Shown: positions 7,905 to 16,455 of the stretch, piece by piece
How the letters are laid out: each line of letters starts with the position of its first letter
How positions within the stretch are numbered: position 1 is the stretch's first letter
The notes under the pieces: generated by a model
What the model saw: only the letters and a program-made list of their open reading frames with translations
Databases searched by the model: none
What the model was told of the DNA's origin: nothing
Origin: JAIYDQ01 sp034408855
GTDB lineage: Bacteria; Planctomycetota; Planctomycetia; Pirellulales; Pirellulaceae
DNA length: 64,000 bases
Direction of reading: 5' to 3'
NCBI GenBank assembly: GCA_034408855.1
Contig: JAWXCK010000055.1
Location: 18,229 to 82,228, forward strand
Made by a program: the position numbers and the translations under genes

Positions 7905-9035
7905 TTACCAATCGAGAGCTTGGGCGCGGCCCAATTCTACAAGCTGAATATAAGTTTCGTCGCAGAATCGGTCGGTCATTCCGGCTATGTATTGCCCGAC
8001 CGTTGGCTCGATACCATTCTTGGTGACCCGTTGTTGGAATCGCGAAGGCAATCGCTCGGGATAATTGGACAAGAGTTTAAACATTTGCTTGACGCGCGTC
8101 GCGGCCCGTTGTCGCATATCCAACAGTCGCGGATGCCGATAGACATTTTCAAATAGGAAAGATTCCAATTCGCGTTTCTCCGATTCTAATTCGGACGACA
8201 TTTGCAGTTCCATTCCCACGTCGCGAACGCTTTGAGCATCTAGCTCGGCGACTTCGGCAAGTCTTTGTTCGCTGTGGCCGATGAAGTCATCGATTTGTAA
8301 ATCGATGAGGGCATGTACCAAGAGCTGCCTTTCGTTACTTGGTCTAGCAGATGTTGCATCCGCCGATTCGATGGCGCGGCGAACAATCGGAAGACCATAG
8401 ATTTGCTGGAAACTGATCAATCCAAGTTTGATCGCATCGTCCACATCATGAGCGTCATAAGCGATACTATCGGCGGCATCGACAACCTGCACTTCAAGTG
8501 GCGGTGGCAATGGATCGCCCTTTCGTGTCTTATCCGTTCGATGCGTTTGTCCCGCCAAGACTTCGTTGGTCAAGTTCAATCCAGGAGTCGTCGTATAGCG
8601 TTGTTCGAGATTCTCGACTAGATCCAACGCGAAACGATTGTGCGAAAAGCCGCCGAATGCGACAAGGCATTCCTGAAGCGCATCTTCACCGCAATGGCCG
8701 AATGGAGGGTGTCCAATGTCGTGGAGCAACCCCAACGCTTCGATCAAATCCTCATTTAATCTAAGATAGCGTCCAATGGTTCTGGCTAACGATGAGACTT
8801 CATGCGTATGCGTCAGCCGCGTTCGATGATAATCGCCCATGTCCCCGGTGAAGACCTGCATTTTGCCACTGAGCCTTCGAAAGGCGGCGCTGTGTAGAAT
8901 GCGATCTCGATCGCGCTGGAATGGACCTCGATAAGGATGCAATGGTTCTGCGTAGCGCCGTCCTGTCGAGAGACGTGAAAACATTGCGTAGGGTGCTAGC
9001 AATCGTTCTTCTCGAGTTTGCCAAGCAAATTTCAT
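7905..9035 (-). CDS. dgt: Deoxyguanosinetriphosphate triphosphohydrolase-like HD protein
   Basis: An HD-superfamily phosphohydrolase of 376 residues that fits the dGTPase-like family, cleaving dNTPs to nucleoside and triphosphate. Metal-binding motifs are visible: RTRLTHTHEVSSLARTIGR (first His), then LLHDIGHPPFGHCGEDAL (the HD pair and a further His). The N-terminus ETREERLLAPYAM-type opening (here WQTREERLLAPYAM) is typical. A longer frame runs to 9077, but the ATG at 9035 is preceded by AGGGA at a good spacing and matches the usual family start, so I prefer it. Likely role is dNTP pool control. Whether it acts on dGTP specifically cannot be told. It stands alone between leuC and the divergent uvrA. 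Confidence 0.88.
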   Translation of the reverse strand: MKFAWQTREERLLAPYAMFSRLSTGRRYAEPLHPYRGPFQRDRDRILHSAAFRRLSGKMQVFTGDMGDYHRTRLTHTHEVSSLARTIGRYLRLNEDLIEALGLLHDIGHPPFGHCGEDALQECLVAFGGFSHNRFALDLVENLEQRYTTTPGLNLTNEVLAGQTHRTDKTRKGDPLPPPLEVQVVDAADSIAYDAHDVDDAIKLGLISFQQIYGLPIVRRAIESADATSARPSNERQLLVHALIDLQIDDFIGHSEQRLAEVAELDAQSVRDVGMELQMSSELESEKRELESFLFENVYRHPRLLDMRQRAATRVKQMFKLLSNYPERLPSRFQQRVTKNGIEPTVGQYIAGMTDRFCDETYIQLVELGRAQALDW

Positions 9036-9157
9036 CGTCGCGTCCCTGCCTGCCGTGTTATGACTATAAACTCGCATAATATCCTTGCGTTATATTTAGA
9101 TCGACCGTCTTTGAGTATTGTACGCGATCGAACCACTTCGAATCGAGCCGAGTTATG

Positions 9158-9238
9158 CTGGTAGGGTAAGCTTCTAGCTTGCCTCGTCCCTTGCAAACTT
9201 TGGAAAGCCTTTGACCGCAAGCTGGATGCTTACGCCAC
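9158..9238. repeat. Dispersed palindrome, family D, upstream of uvrA
   Basis: The left arm GTAAGCTTCTAGCTTGC and the right arm GCAAGCTGGATGCTTACGCC are inverted versions of each other. Related copies occur at 17966-18023 and 54692-54782. All three lie within about 150 bp upstream of plus-strand genes. Confidence 0.7.
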
Positions 9239-9260
9239 TTTAAATTATGGACTTCGATCA

Positions 9261-11834
9261 ATGATAGCAATACGCGGGGCACGAACCCATAACCTTCGTT
9301 CGATTGACCTCGATATTCCTCATCATGCCATCACGGTCATTACGGGCGTCAGTGGAAGCGGCAAAAGTTCGTTGGCTTTCGATACACTCTTTGCAGAGGG
9401 CCAGCGGCAGTATATCGACAGCCTTTCTCCTTACTCACGGCAGTTTGTCGATTCGATGCCTCGACCTGATCTCGATTCGATTGTCGGTCTCCAGCCAACG
9501 CTGTGCATCGACCAAAGTCAAACGACGGTCAATCCTCGAAGCACTCTCGCGACCGTTGCCGAGATCTACGACTACCTCCGTTTGTTGATGGCGCGTGTTG
9601 GAACGCCTCACTGCTTTCAATGCGGGGAAGCGATCATTCAGCGATCACCGGACGAAATTATTGCGAGCCTCGCAGCCTTGCCCGAAGGGACTCGATTGAA
9701 TGTGTTGGCCCCGATGGTGCGTGGCCGAAAAGGGTTGCATCAGGATGTCTTTACCAAGATCAGCAAAGCAGGTTTGCTGCGTGCCCGCGTCGATGGCGAA
9801 ATCGTCGAAGTAGAAAGCCTACCCACGCTCGATGTCCGAAAAAACCATTCCATCGAAGCTATCTGCGATCGATTGGTCATTCGCAGCGATGTTCAAGATC
9901 GTCTCGGGGAAGCCGTTCACTTGGCACTCCAGTTAGCCGATGGAACCGTGATCGCGTCGGTTGCCCAGTCCGATCGAATGGCCCCCAACGGCGATTCAAT
10001 CGCATGGGAAGATCGAATGATCTCGACCAAGTATGCTTGCACGGAATGCGGTACAAGTATCGCGGAAATCGAGCCTCGCATTTTCAGTTTCAACAGCCCC
10101 TTCGGTGCCTGCCCAGAATGCGGCGGCATCGGAACCATTCCAACAGCCAATTCCGCGGCTAAAACACAAGCTCTATCTATCGATCTGGAAGAAGCCGCAT
10201 TGGATGATGCGAAGCAATGCAGTGCATGCAACGGAGCAAGACTTCGACCCGAATCATTAGCCGTGCGGCTTGGCGATCTCTCGATTGCAGAGATTACGCA
10301 TCTTCCTTTGGTAAACGCGGCCAAGTGGTTTAAACAGCTTGTGTTATCAGGCTTAGAAGCGAAGATCGCCAAGCCGATCCTTGACGAAATGCTGCATCGA
10401 ATCGAGTTCTTGTGTCGCGTCGGGGTGGGCTATCTTACACTCGATCGGCCGGCATATTCGCTTTCTGGTGGTGAATTGCAGCGAGTTCGCTTGGCTACGA
10501 GTCTCGGAACGGGGCTCGTCGGCGTTTGCTATGTTTTGGATGAACCTTCGATCGGTCTTCATCCACAAGATGGCGATCGATTGATCGAAGTGATTGAGGA
10601 TCTTCGCGATCAAGGGAATACGGTCGTCGTGGTCGAACACGACGAAGCGATGATGCGAGCTGCCGATTGCCTTGTCGATATGGGCCCCGGCGCAGGCCCG
10701 CTCGGCGGAACGATCTTGGCTCATGGCACTCCGACGCAAGTAATCGAGAGCGACGCTTCGATCACCGGTGCCTATCTCAATGGCAAGAAAAAGATAAAAG
10801 TACCCTCGACGCGACGTCCGATCGATGCCGAGGCAACGATTCAAATTCGCGGTGCCAATTTGCACAACTTGAAATCGATCGACGTCGCATTCCCGCTTGG
10901 TTGTCTTATCGGCGTGACGGGAATCAGCGGCAGTGGCAAGAGTTCCTTGGTAAACGATACGCTTTCGAAGGCGGTTCAATGGGGACTCGCCAATCCTAGA
11001 AAAACAATCTCGGGGCCCTTTCGATCCATCGAAGGCGTCGACAAGATCGATAAGTTGATCCTGATCGATCAACGATCGCTTGGTCGCAACTCGCGAAGCA
11101 CACCCAGTACGTATACTGGAGTTTGGGACGAGATCCGTCAGGTTTTTGCGCAAACTCGTGACGCCAAGCAGCGCGGATTCAAGTCGCAAAGGTTTAGTTT
11201 CAACGCCGGCCCGGGACGCTGCGAAGCTTGCCAAGGACAAGGACAGAAGAAGATTGAGATGCGTTTTCTCGCCGACGTTTATGTCGTTTGTTCGCAATGC
11301 GGGGGTCGACGATTCAATCGCCCGACGCTGGCAGTTCGATACAAGGAAAAAAACGTCGCCGATATTCTATCGATGAGCATTGCGGAGGCGGCCGAGTTCT
11401 TTCAAAACTTTTCGAAGATCGCTCGCATTTTAGAATCACTCGTCAATGTTGGACTCGGCTACCTTTCGCTTGGCCAACCGAGTCATACACTCAGCGGCGG
11501 TGAGGCCCAGCGAGTAAAACTTGCAACCGAACTTGCTGGTACTTCGACCGCTAAAACGTTGTATATTCTCGACGAACCGACGACTGGATTGCATTTTGAC
11601 GATATCCGGCGACTCATCGACGTACTTCAGAATTTGGTGAATCAAGGCAACTCCGTGATCGTCATTGAACATCATCTCGACGTAGCAAAAGTATGTGATT
11701 GGCTGATCGACATGGGGCCCGAGGGCGGAGAGCAAGGTGGGGACGTTATCGCGGCCGGCACTCCCGAGTTGATCGCTGCGACCGAATCGAGCGTCACTGG
11801 ACGATACCTTCAACCAATGATTAAAGTGGTTTGA
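9261..11834 (+). CDS. uvrA: Excinuclease ABC subunit A, short form with reduced insertion domain
   Basis: UvrA is the DNA-damage sensor ATPase of nucleotide excision repair. Both ABC modules are complete: Walker A GVSGSGKSSLAFDT (residue 29 on) and GISGSGKSSLVNDT, signatures SLSGGELQRVRLAT and TLSGGEAQRVKLAT, and Walker B YVLDEPSIGLHP and YILDEPTTGLHF. Zinc cysteines occur at CFQCGEA, ACTECG, CPECGG, CSACNG and in the C-terminal CEACQGQGQ...CSQCGG module. The UvrB-binding region (LAPMVRGRKGLHQDVF) is present. Total length is 857 against about 940 in E. coli; the shortfall lies between Cys287 and Cys320, where the insertion domain should be. It is monocistronic, with a strong palindrome just after its stop. 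Confidence 0.95.
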   Translation: MIAIRGARTHNLRSIDLDIPHHAITVITGVSGSGKSSLAFDTLFAEGQRQYIDSLSPYSRQFVDSMPRPDLDSIVGLQPTLCIDQSQTTVNPRSTLATVAEIYDYLRLLMARVGTPHCFQCGEAIIQRSPDEIIASLAALPEGTRLNVLAPMVRGRKGLHQDVFTKISKAGLLRARVDGEIVEVESLPTLDVRKNHSIEAICDRLVIRSDVQDRLGEAVHLALQLADGTVIASVAQSDRMAPNGDSIAWEDRMISTKYACTECGTSIAEIEPRIFSFNSPFGACPECGGIGTIPTANSAAKTQALSIDLEEAALDDAKQCSACNGARLRPESLAVRLGDLSIAEITHLPLVNAAKWFKQLVLSGLEAKIAKPILDEMLHRIEFLCRVGVGYLTLDRPAYSLSGGELQRVRLATSLGTGLVGVCYVLDEPSIGLHPQDGDRLIEVIEDLRDQGNTVVVVEHDEAMMRAADCLVDMGPGAGPLGGTILAHGTPTQVIESDASITGAYLNGKKKIKVPSTRRPIDAEATIQIRGANLHNLKSIDVAFPLGCLIGVTGISGSGKSSLVNDTLSKAVQWGLANPRKTISGPFRSIEGVDKIDKLILIDQRSLGRNSRSTPSTYTGVWDEIRQVFAQTRDAKQRGFKSQRFSFNAGPGRCEACQGQGQKKIEMRFLADVYVVCSQCGGRRFNRPTLAVRYKEKNVADILSMSIAEAAEFFQNFSKIARILESLVNVGLGYLSLGQPSHTLSGGEAQRVKLATELAGTSTAKTLYILDEPTTGLHFDDIRRLIDVLQNLVNQGNSVIVIEHHLDVAKVCDWLIDMGPEGGEQGGDVIAAGTPELIAATESSVTGRYLQPMIKVV

Positions 11835-11856
11835 CGTCCAATACCCCTAGGATTGC

Positions 11857-11920
11857 GTTTAACCGTCAGCCGAAGGCGTACGTCATAGGCCAAGAGTACG
11901 CCTTCGGCTGACTGTTAAAC
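11857..11920. repeat. Dispersed palindrome, family A (complete copy), downstream of uvrA
   Basis: Arms of 25 bp at 11857-11881 and 11896-11920 are inverted repeats with a single mismatch around a 14-nt loop. The core reads GTCAGCCGAAGGCGTAC. Further copies are at 41269-41332 and, as a half copy, 42665-42689. It begins 23 bp after the uvrA stop and could act as a terminator or mRNA-stabilising hairpin. The remaining 11921-12156 gap before argB holds nothing I can identify. Confidence 0.8.
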
Positions 11921-12156
11921 GATTAAATCAACAATCCGCGTCGTCGGGCAACTAAGCCTTGCCATAAAACTCCCATTTTACCGGCCTTCAGCATTTTCAT
12001 CACGCCAGACGTGATCTGTGAAACCGTCTGTCTTATTGACAAACCCTGGCTTTACCAACTATCTTGGTGAGTTTTCCTCCGCCCGGCGGACCGGCTGGCA
12101 AGAGCTGGTTCCCTCCGGGCGTTGTCTATTTCTACGGATAGCTAGAACGGAACAAA

Positions 12157-13044
12157 GTGAACGACGCCATTGCCAAAGCCGACACGCTGATCGAAGCCAT
12201 GGGCTGGATTCGACGCTTCCGAGGTAAAACGACCGTAATTAAACTTGGCGGATCGCTGATGGGCGATCCAGAAGCCATGCATCATGCCCTGCTCGACATC
12301 ATATTTATGGAGTCTGTCGGCATGCGGCCCGTTATCGTACATGGCGGTGGACCATCGATCAATAAAGCAATGGATGAAGCCAAGATTGAGCCCGTCTGGA
12401 TCAAAGGACGGCGCATGACGGACGAGAAAACGCTGGCTATCGTCGAGCAAGTGTTGGCAGGCGAATTGAATGAACAACTGACCGCCGAAATCGAACGCCT
12501 CGGTGGTCGAGCTATGAACTTGAACTTCAAAACAACCCAAGTTCTTTTCGGTGAAAAACTGCTTCTCAAAGAGCCCGACAGCGACCCCATTGACCTCGGC
12601 TTTGTCGGGCAAGTCACACGAGTAGATCGACAAACTATTGAAGCGTTGACCTACACCGAGCAGATCCCGGTCATACCTTCGATGGCCATTGATGAGAAGG
12701 GTCAGAAATATAACGTGAATGCTGACACGGCGGCGATGGCGGTAGCGGAGTCTCTCGGTGCGGAGAAGCTTATTTTCGTCAGCGACGTCAACGGTGTTCG
12801 TCGAGACAAGAATGACCCCGAAAGTGTGATTCATTCGCTGACCGCCGATGAAGCTCGCGCCTTGATCGCTTCGGGAGTTATCGTAGGTGGCATGATCCCC
12901 AAAGTCGAAGCTTGCTTAGACACGCTTCAACGGGGAGTTGCAAAAGTCCATATTATCGATGGGCGATTACGACATTCGCTGCTCTTGGAAATTTATACGA
13001 CGGATGGAGTCGGGACAGAACTCGTTCAACGACGCACTATTTAA
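12157..13044 (+). CDS. argB: Acetylglutamate kinase
   Basis: The second enzyme of arginine biosynthesis phosphorylates N-acetyl-L-glutamate. The 295-residue protein shows the amino-acid-kinase fold motifs: TTVIKLGGSLMGDPE near residue 25 (phosphate binding), PVIVHGGGPSINKAM near 60, IKGRRMTDEKTL near 85 (substrate contact) and NVNADTAAMAVAESLGAEKL near 190. The extra N-terminal helix (ADTLIEAMGWIRRF) is the one found in arginine-sensitive, hexameric enzymes, so feedback inhibition by arginine is plausible. The start is a GTG. argF follows on the same strand 25 bp later, making a small arg operon. The gap upstream shows no ARG box that I could recognise. Confidence 0.95.
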   Translation: MNDAIAKADTLIEAMGWIRRFRGKTTVIKLGGSLMGDPEAMHHALLDIIFMESVGMRPVIVHGGGPSINKAMDEAKIEPVWIKGRRMTDEKTLAIVEQVLAGELNEQLTAEIERLGGRAMNLNFKTTQVLFGEKLLLKEPDSDPIDLGFVGQVTRVDRQTIEALTYTEQIPVIPSMAIDEKGQKYNVNADTAAMAVAESLGAEKLIFVSDVNGVRRDKNDPESVIHSLTADEARALIASGVIVGGMIPKVEACLDTLQRGVAKVHIIDGRLRHSLLLEIYTTDGVGTELVQRRTI

Positions 13045-13069
13045 TGCGATTATTGTAAAGTATTTTTTG

Positions 13070-14041
13070 ATGAGACATTTACGTACCCTCTTCGATATAT
13101 CACCAGCCGAATTCCATGCCATCGAGGACTTGGCCCATCGCTTGAAGTCCGATTGGCAAAAAGGGAGTCGACAGAATTGGCTTGCCAATCAGACACTGGC
13201 CCTCCTTTTCGAAAAACCTAGTCTTCGAACACGCGTCAGCTTCGAGGCCGGCATGACACAATTGGGTGGAACGCCGCTTTACTTGACACAGGATGTTGGT
13301 TGGCAGCAGCGCGAAGCGACTAGCGATTTCATTCAGGTCTTAGCGGAGTACGTCGACGTTGTCGTTTGCCGAGCTTTCTCACACCATACCGTCGAAGAGC
13401 TGGCATCGTATAATTGCGTTCCGATCATAAACGGCTTGACGGACATGTCGCACCCTTGCCAAGCGATGGCCGATATTATGACGATGCGGGAAATCGCCGG
13501 TAAGGTTGCAGGAAAGCAAGTAACCTACGTTGGCGACGGAAACAATGTGGCTCGCTCGCTGCTTCATGCCTGCGGCATGGCCGGAATGCGATTTAGACTT
13601 GTAGGCCCTACCGAATACCATATCGAAGCGTCCTGGATTGCAAGAGTAAAGGATGCCTGTAATTCGCTTGACGTCGAGCAAACGACTGACGTCAAAGCCG
13701 CACTATCGGACGCCGACTTCGTCTACACCGATGTCTGGACAAGCATGGGACAAGAAGCGGAAGCCGCTTCGAGAGAACAGGATTTCAAGGCCTTTCAAGT
13801 CAATGGCGACTTAATGCGACAAGCTCCTGATCATTGTCGCGTCCTTCACTGCTTGCCCGCTCGACGTGGCAAGGAAATCACCGACGAAGTTATCGACTCG
13901 CCCAAGAGTGCCGTTATCCAGCAAGCCGGCAATCGAATGCATTTGCAAAAAGGGCTTTTAGTTTGGTTAGCCGCTCAAAACAATCGGCTCGACCAGAAAA
14001 GGCTCGAAGAAGCCGGACGTAGTGGAATCTCGAAAGGCTAG
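13070..14041 (+). CDS. argF: Ornithine carbamoyltransferase
   Basis: This enzyme transfers carbamoyl phosphate to ornithine to make citrulline. Signatures are EKPSLRTRVSFEAGM (carbamoyl-phosphate binding), FSHHTVEELA, HPCQAMADIMT, VTYVGDGNNVARSLLHA and HCLPARRGKEITDE with the conserved cysteine of the ornithine site. A longer open frame reaches back to 12938 inside argB, but the homology begins at the ATG at 13070 (MRHLRTLFDISPAEF), giving 323 residues, close to the usual size. The SLRTR sequence replaces the common STRTR, a known variant among OTCases. It lies 25 bp after argB and is followed by a long inverted repeat. Confidence 0.95.
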   Translation: MRHLRTLFDISPAEFHAIEDLAHRLKSDWQKGSRQNWLANQTLALLFEKPSLRTRVSFEAGMTQLGGTPLYLTQDVGWQQREATSDFIQVLAEYVDVVVCRAFSHHTVEELASYNCVPIINGLTDMSHPCQAMADIMTMREIAGKVAGKQVTYVGDGNNVARSLLHACGMAGMRFRLVGPTEYHIEASWIARVKDACNSLDVEQTTDVKAALSDADFVYTDVWTSMGQEAEAASREQDFKAFQVNGDLMRQAPDHCRVLHCLPARRGKEITDEVIDSPKSAVIQQAGNRMHLQKGLLVWLAAQNNRLDQKRLEEAGRSGISKG

Positions 14042-14052
14042 TCGTTGCGGTC

Positions 14053-14144
14053 AATACGGAGAAGGGGCGTCCATGCCCTCGGGAGTTCTATCGCTCGATG
14101 CATTAGAACTCTCGACGCGTCCAGTTGCGTTTCATCTCCGTATT
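14053..14144. repeat. Long imperfect inverted repeat between convergent genes
   Basis: Outer arms AATACGGAGA (14053-14062) and TCTCCGTATT (14135-14144) match perfectly. Inner arms CGGGAGTTCTA (14080-14090) and TAGAACTCTCG (14104-14114) pair with one mismatch. It fills the gap between argF and the convergent amidotransferase-like gene and could form a bidirectional stop, though it has no T-tract. It may also be a mobile palindrome. Confidence 0.6.
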
Positions 14145-14164
14145 ATGGCTTGCTTAGGAGAAAA

Positions 14165-14911
14165 CTAAGCGACCAACCGGAGTTCGCCCATTTGTTGCAT
14201 GACGCCTTCGATAAACTCTTCGAAGATTCGAATATCCAGTGCGCTAGCGGCCAGCGATTCAGGATGGAATTGCGTTCCAATGGCGAACCAATCGTCGTGC
14301 TGGCTCTCAAAGGCTTCGATAATTCCGTCTTGACACTTGGCGGTGCAACGGAAGCCGTCAGCCAGACGTGCAACGGCCATGTGATGACGACTTGTCACCC
14401 GAATCTCGCCTTCGCCGTAAACTCGGCCAAGGATCGAATTGCTTTCGACAACCAACGAATGTCGATGATTCGGATCCTGTGTATCTAGATGAGGCAGAGC
14501 AGTTGGGACGTCGATTGGAATATGAAAGTAAAGATCGCCACCTTGGACGACGTTCAGTAACTGATGACCAACGCCAATTCCAAAGACCGGCATTCGGCGC
14601 TCGCAGATTTCCATCGCGAGACGACGGTCAAATCTTTCGCGTCGCGGATCCATCGGCTTTACCGAACTATGAAGATGAAAACCGTCGTTGCGTGGATCGA
14701 GATCCGCACCGCCGGTCAATACAAAACCGTCCAAACTGTCGAGGACTCGCTCTAAGGCATCGACATCATCGATGATTGGAACAATGACAGGTGAACCGCC
14801 GCCGGTCGTAATAGAATCATAGTAACCCGAGGCGAGATAGCTGTAAGCGGGTACTCCTTGGTGCTGACCACGAAAATCTGCGTTAAGGCCAATAAGCGGT
14901 CGTTTCGACAT
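14165..14911 (-). CDS. Peptidase C26 (gamma-glutamyl-GABA hydrolase-like) protein lacking the catalytic cysteine
   Basis: A 248-residue class I glutamine-amidotransferase-fold protein of the PuuD-like C26 family. The family backbone is clear: GLNADFR start, DGFVLTGGADLDP near 61, PVFGIGVGHQLLNVVQGG near 108 and FAIGTQFHPESL near the C-terminus. In active members the nucleophile elbow reads GICRG; here it reads GIGVG, so position 113 is Gly (codon GGC) instead of Cys. The later His-Pro-Glu is kept. It is therefore probably catalytically dead for gamma-glutamyl hydrolysis, or has a new role. A longer frame runs to 15022, but the ATG at 14911 has AGGAAGGA in front. The 14912-15242 gap upstream holds no feature I can support beyond a small GTCGG/CCGAC inverted repeat near 15150. 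Confidence 0.82.
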   Translation of the reverse strand: MSKRPLIGLNADFRGQHQGVPAYSYLASGYYDSITTGGGSPVIVPIIDDVDALERVLDSLDGFVLTGGADLDPRNDGFHLHSSVKPMDPRRERFDRRLAMEICERRMPVFGIGVGHQLLNVVQGGDLYFHIPIDVPTALPHLDTQDPNHRHSLVVESNSILGRVYGEGEIRVTSRHHMAVARLADGFRCTAKCQDGIIEAFESQHDDWFAIGTQFHPESLAASALDIRIFEEFIEGVMQQMGELRLVA

Positions 14912-15242
14912 TTGAAGGTCCTTCCTCTGCGTGAAAAGTAGCGATACTTCGAGACCAGCAATCCCTGCTGAAAGGTATTGGGTCTCATGGATTCCCATTT
15001 TCGATTGTTCCTGTTCAAACAAATCGAATCACCAATGTGTGATGACGATACCAAGCAACACTACCTCGGCAATAGTTTTGGAACATTTGACTATTTGGAG
15101 TTTTGCTGCGACTACATGAGGTGCTAGCATTAGCGAATGCTTTTGTCGGCGCGACCGACTAGCTAACTTTTCAGTAACCTCTGAGACTTGCCGACCGAAC
15201 GCCCAGGGGCTAACAAATCCTCAATAATGCTGGTTTTTTCGC

Positions 15243-16325
15243 ATGAAATTCAACCGTGTTGCTATCGCCTCCGTCGGATATGTCTTGCCGTCCGAGGTTT
15301 TAACTTCGGAACAACTCGAAAATCGACTAGATCCGCTCTACCACCGGTTGAAACTACCTGTAGGTCGTCTGGAATTGATGAGCGGCATTCGCGAGCGTCG
15401 CTTATGGCCGCTAAAAACCCGAATTGCCGAGCCGAGTATCCGCAGCGGTCGGCTCGCGATGACCGCAGCCGGGATCGATCCCAAGTCGATTGGATGCTTG
15501 ATCCACGCCAGTGTCTGTCGCGACTATCTCGAACCAGCGACGGCATGCGGCGTTCATCATGCGCTAGGATTGCCGAACGATGCTTGGGTGTACGATGTTT
15601 CCAATGCCTGCTTGGGTATTATGAACGCAACGATGCAGATCGCCATGATGATTGAAGCAGGCGTCATTCATGCCGGGATTGCCGTTGGAACCGAGAACGC
15701 TCGAGGTTTGATCGAAGCGACCATCGCTCAGCTTAACGGCGATCAATCCTTAACGCGTCAGTCGATCAAATCGGCGTTTGCATCGTTAACGATTGGCTCG
15801 GGAAGCTGCGCATGGCTCTTAGTCGATCGCGAACGATTTGGCGCAAGCGGTGCTCTTCATTCAATCGTTGCACACGCGAATACCGCCGAGTATGCGCTTT
15901 GCCAAAGCGATACCGATCAGGCCGGTGATTCGATGCAGCCGATCATGAATACCGATTCGGAAAAGCTTTTGGAAATGGGCATCGCTACCGGAGCAGCCGC
16001 CTTTGAAAAACTCGAACGCGAATTACCATGGCCAAAATCGGAAATTCGAGCAACCGTATGCCATCAAGTCGGTGCGACTCATCGACGCCTTATGCTCGAT
16101 CGAATAGGACTACCTATCGATCGCGATTTTGCAACCTTCGAGTACCTTGGCAACACCGGTTCGGTTGCCCTGCCAACTGCATTGGGTGAAGGGTTGTTTT
16201 CCAACCAAATTGCCGATCCATCGCGAACAGTTTTGATGGGGATCGGCTCGGGAATCAATTCAGTTATGATCGCCGCCGACTTGACCGGAACAATCGCGGC
16301 GCGAGAATCGGCACTAGCGAGCTAA
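15243..16325 (+). CDS. 3-oxoacyl-ACP synthase III / OleA-type thiolase-fold enzyme
   Basis: A 360-residue thiolase-superfamily condensing enzyme. The KAS III triad is visible: Cys123 in VSNACLGIMNA, His274 in TVCHQVGATH and Asn304 in EYLGNTGSVALPTAL. The family is split between FabH, which starts fatty-acid synthesis with acetyl-CoA and malonyl-ACP, and OleA, which joins two long acyl-CoAs head to head. The ACLGIMN environment and 360-residue length (FabH is usually about 320) lean toward an OleA-like or other specialised enzyme, but the oleBCD partners are not adjacent. No ribosome binding site is obvious. It stands alone, convergent to fumC, with a palindromic repeat between. Confidence 0.82.
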   Translation: MKFNRVAIASVGYVLPSEVLTSEQLENRLDPLYHRLKLPVGRLELMSGIRERRLWPLKTRIAEPSIRSGRLAMTAAGIDPKSIGCLIHASVCRDYLEPATACGVHHALGLPNDAWVYDVSNACLGIMNATMQIAMMIEAGVIHAGIAVGTENARGLIEATIAQLNGDQSLTRQSIKSAFASLTIGSGSCAWLLVDRERFGASGALHSIVAHANTAEYALCQSDTDQAGDSMQPIMNTDSEKLLEMGIATGAAAFEKLERELPWPKSEIRATVCHQVGATHRRLMLDRIGLPIDRDFATFEYLGNTGSVALPTALGEGLFSNQIADPSRTVLMGIGSGINSVMIAADLTGTIAARESALAS

Positions 16326-16332
16326 CAATTTA

Positions 16333-16426
16333 GTGAGCCGTCGGCGCTAGCCGCGGGCTGCAACATGGAACCACTGCAAAAGATGGAACCACCACAAAAA
16401 GCCCGTGGCTAGCGCCAACGGCTCAC
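16333..16426. repeat. Dispersed palindrome, family B, with an internal direct repeat
   Basis: Left arm 16333-16359 (GTGAGCCGTCGGCGCTAGCC...) and right arm 16400-16426 (...GGCTAGCGCCAACGGCTCAC) are 27-bp inverted repeats with few mismatches. The spacer contains two near-identical 18-bp units starting ATGGAACCAC at 16365 and 16383. Related copies are at 24529-24622 and 41217-41239. It separates two convergent genes. Confidence 0.8.
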
Positions 16427-16455
16427 ATTCTGATGTTTGTGCAGCATACCGCAAT

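Noticed and set aside
9158..9238. CRISPR-like repeats
   Set aside because: The copies are single palindromes at distant places with no regular spacers.
10353..11297. Open frame of 314 codons on the minus strand inside uvrA
   Set aside because: It is fully antisense to well-conserved UvrA ATPase sequence and its translation resembles no family; long antisense frames are a by-product of the codon bias.
12938..13069. N-terminal extension of ornithine carbamoyltransferase into argB
   Set aside because: The extra 44 residues are argB sequence in another frame and the enzyme family starts at MRHLRTLFD.
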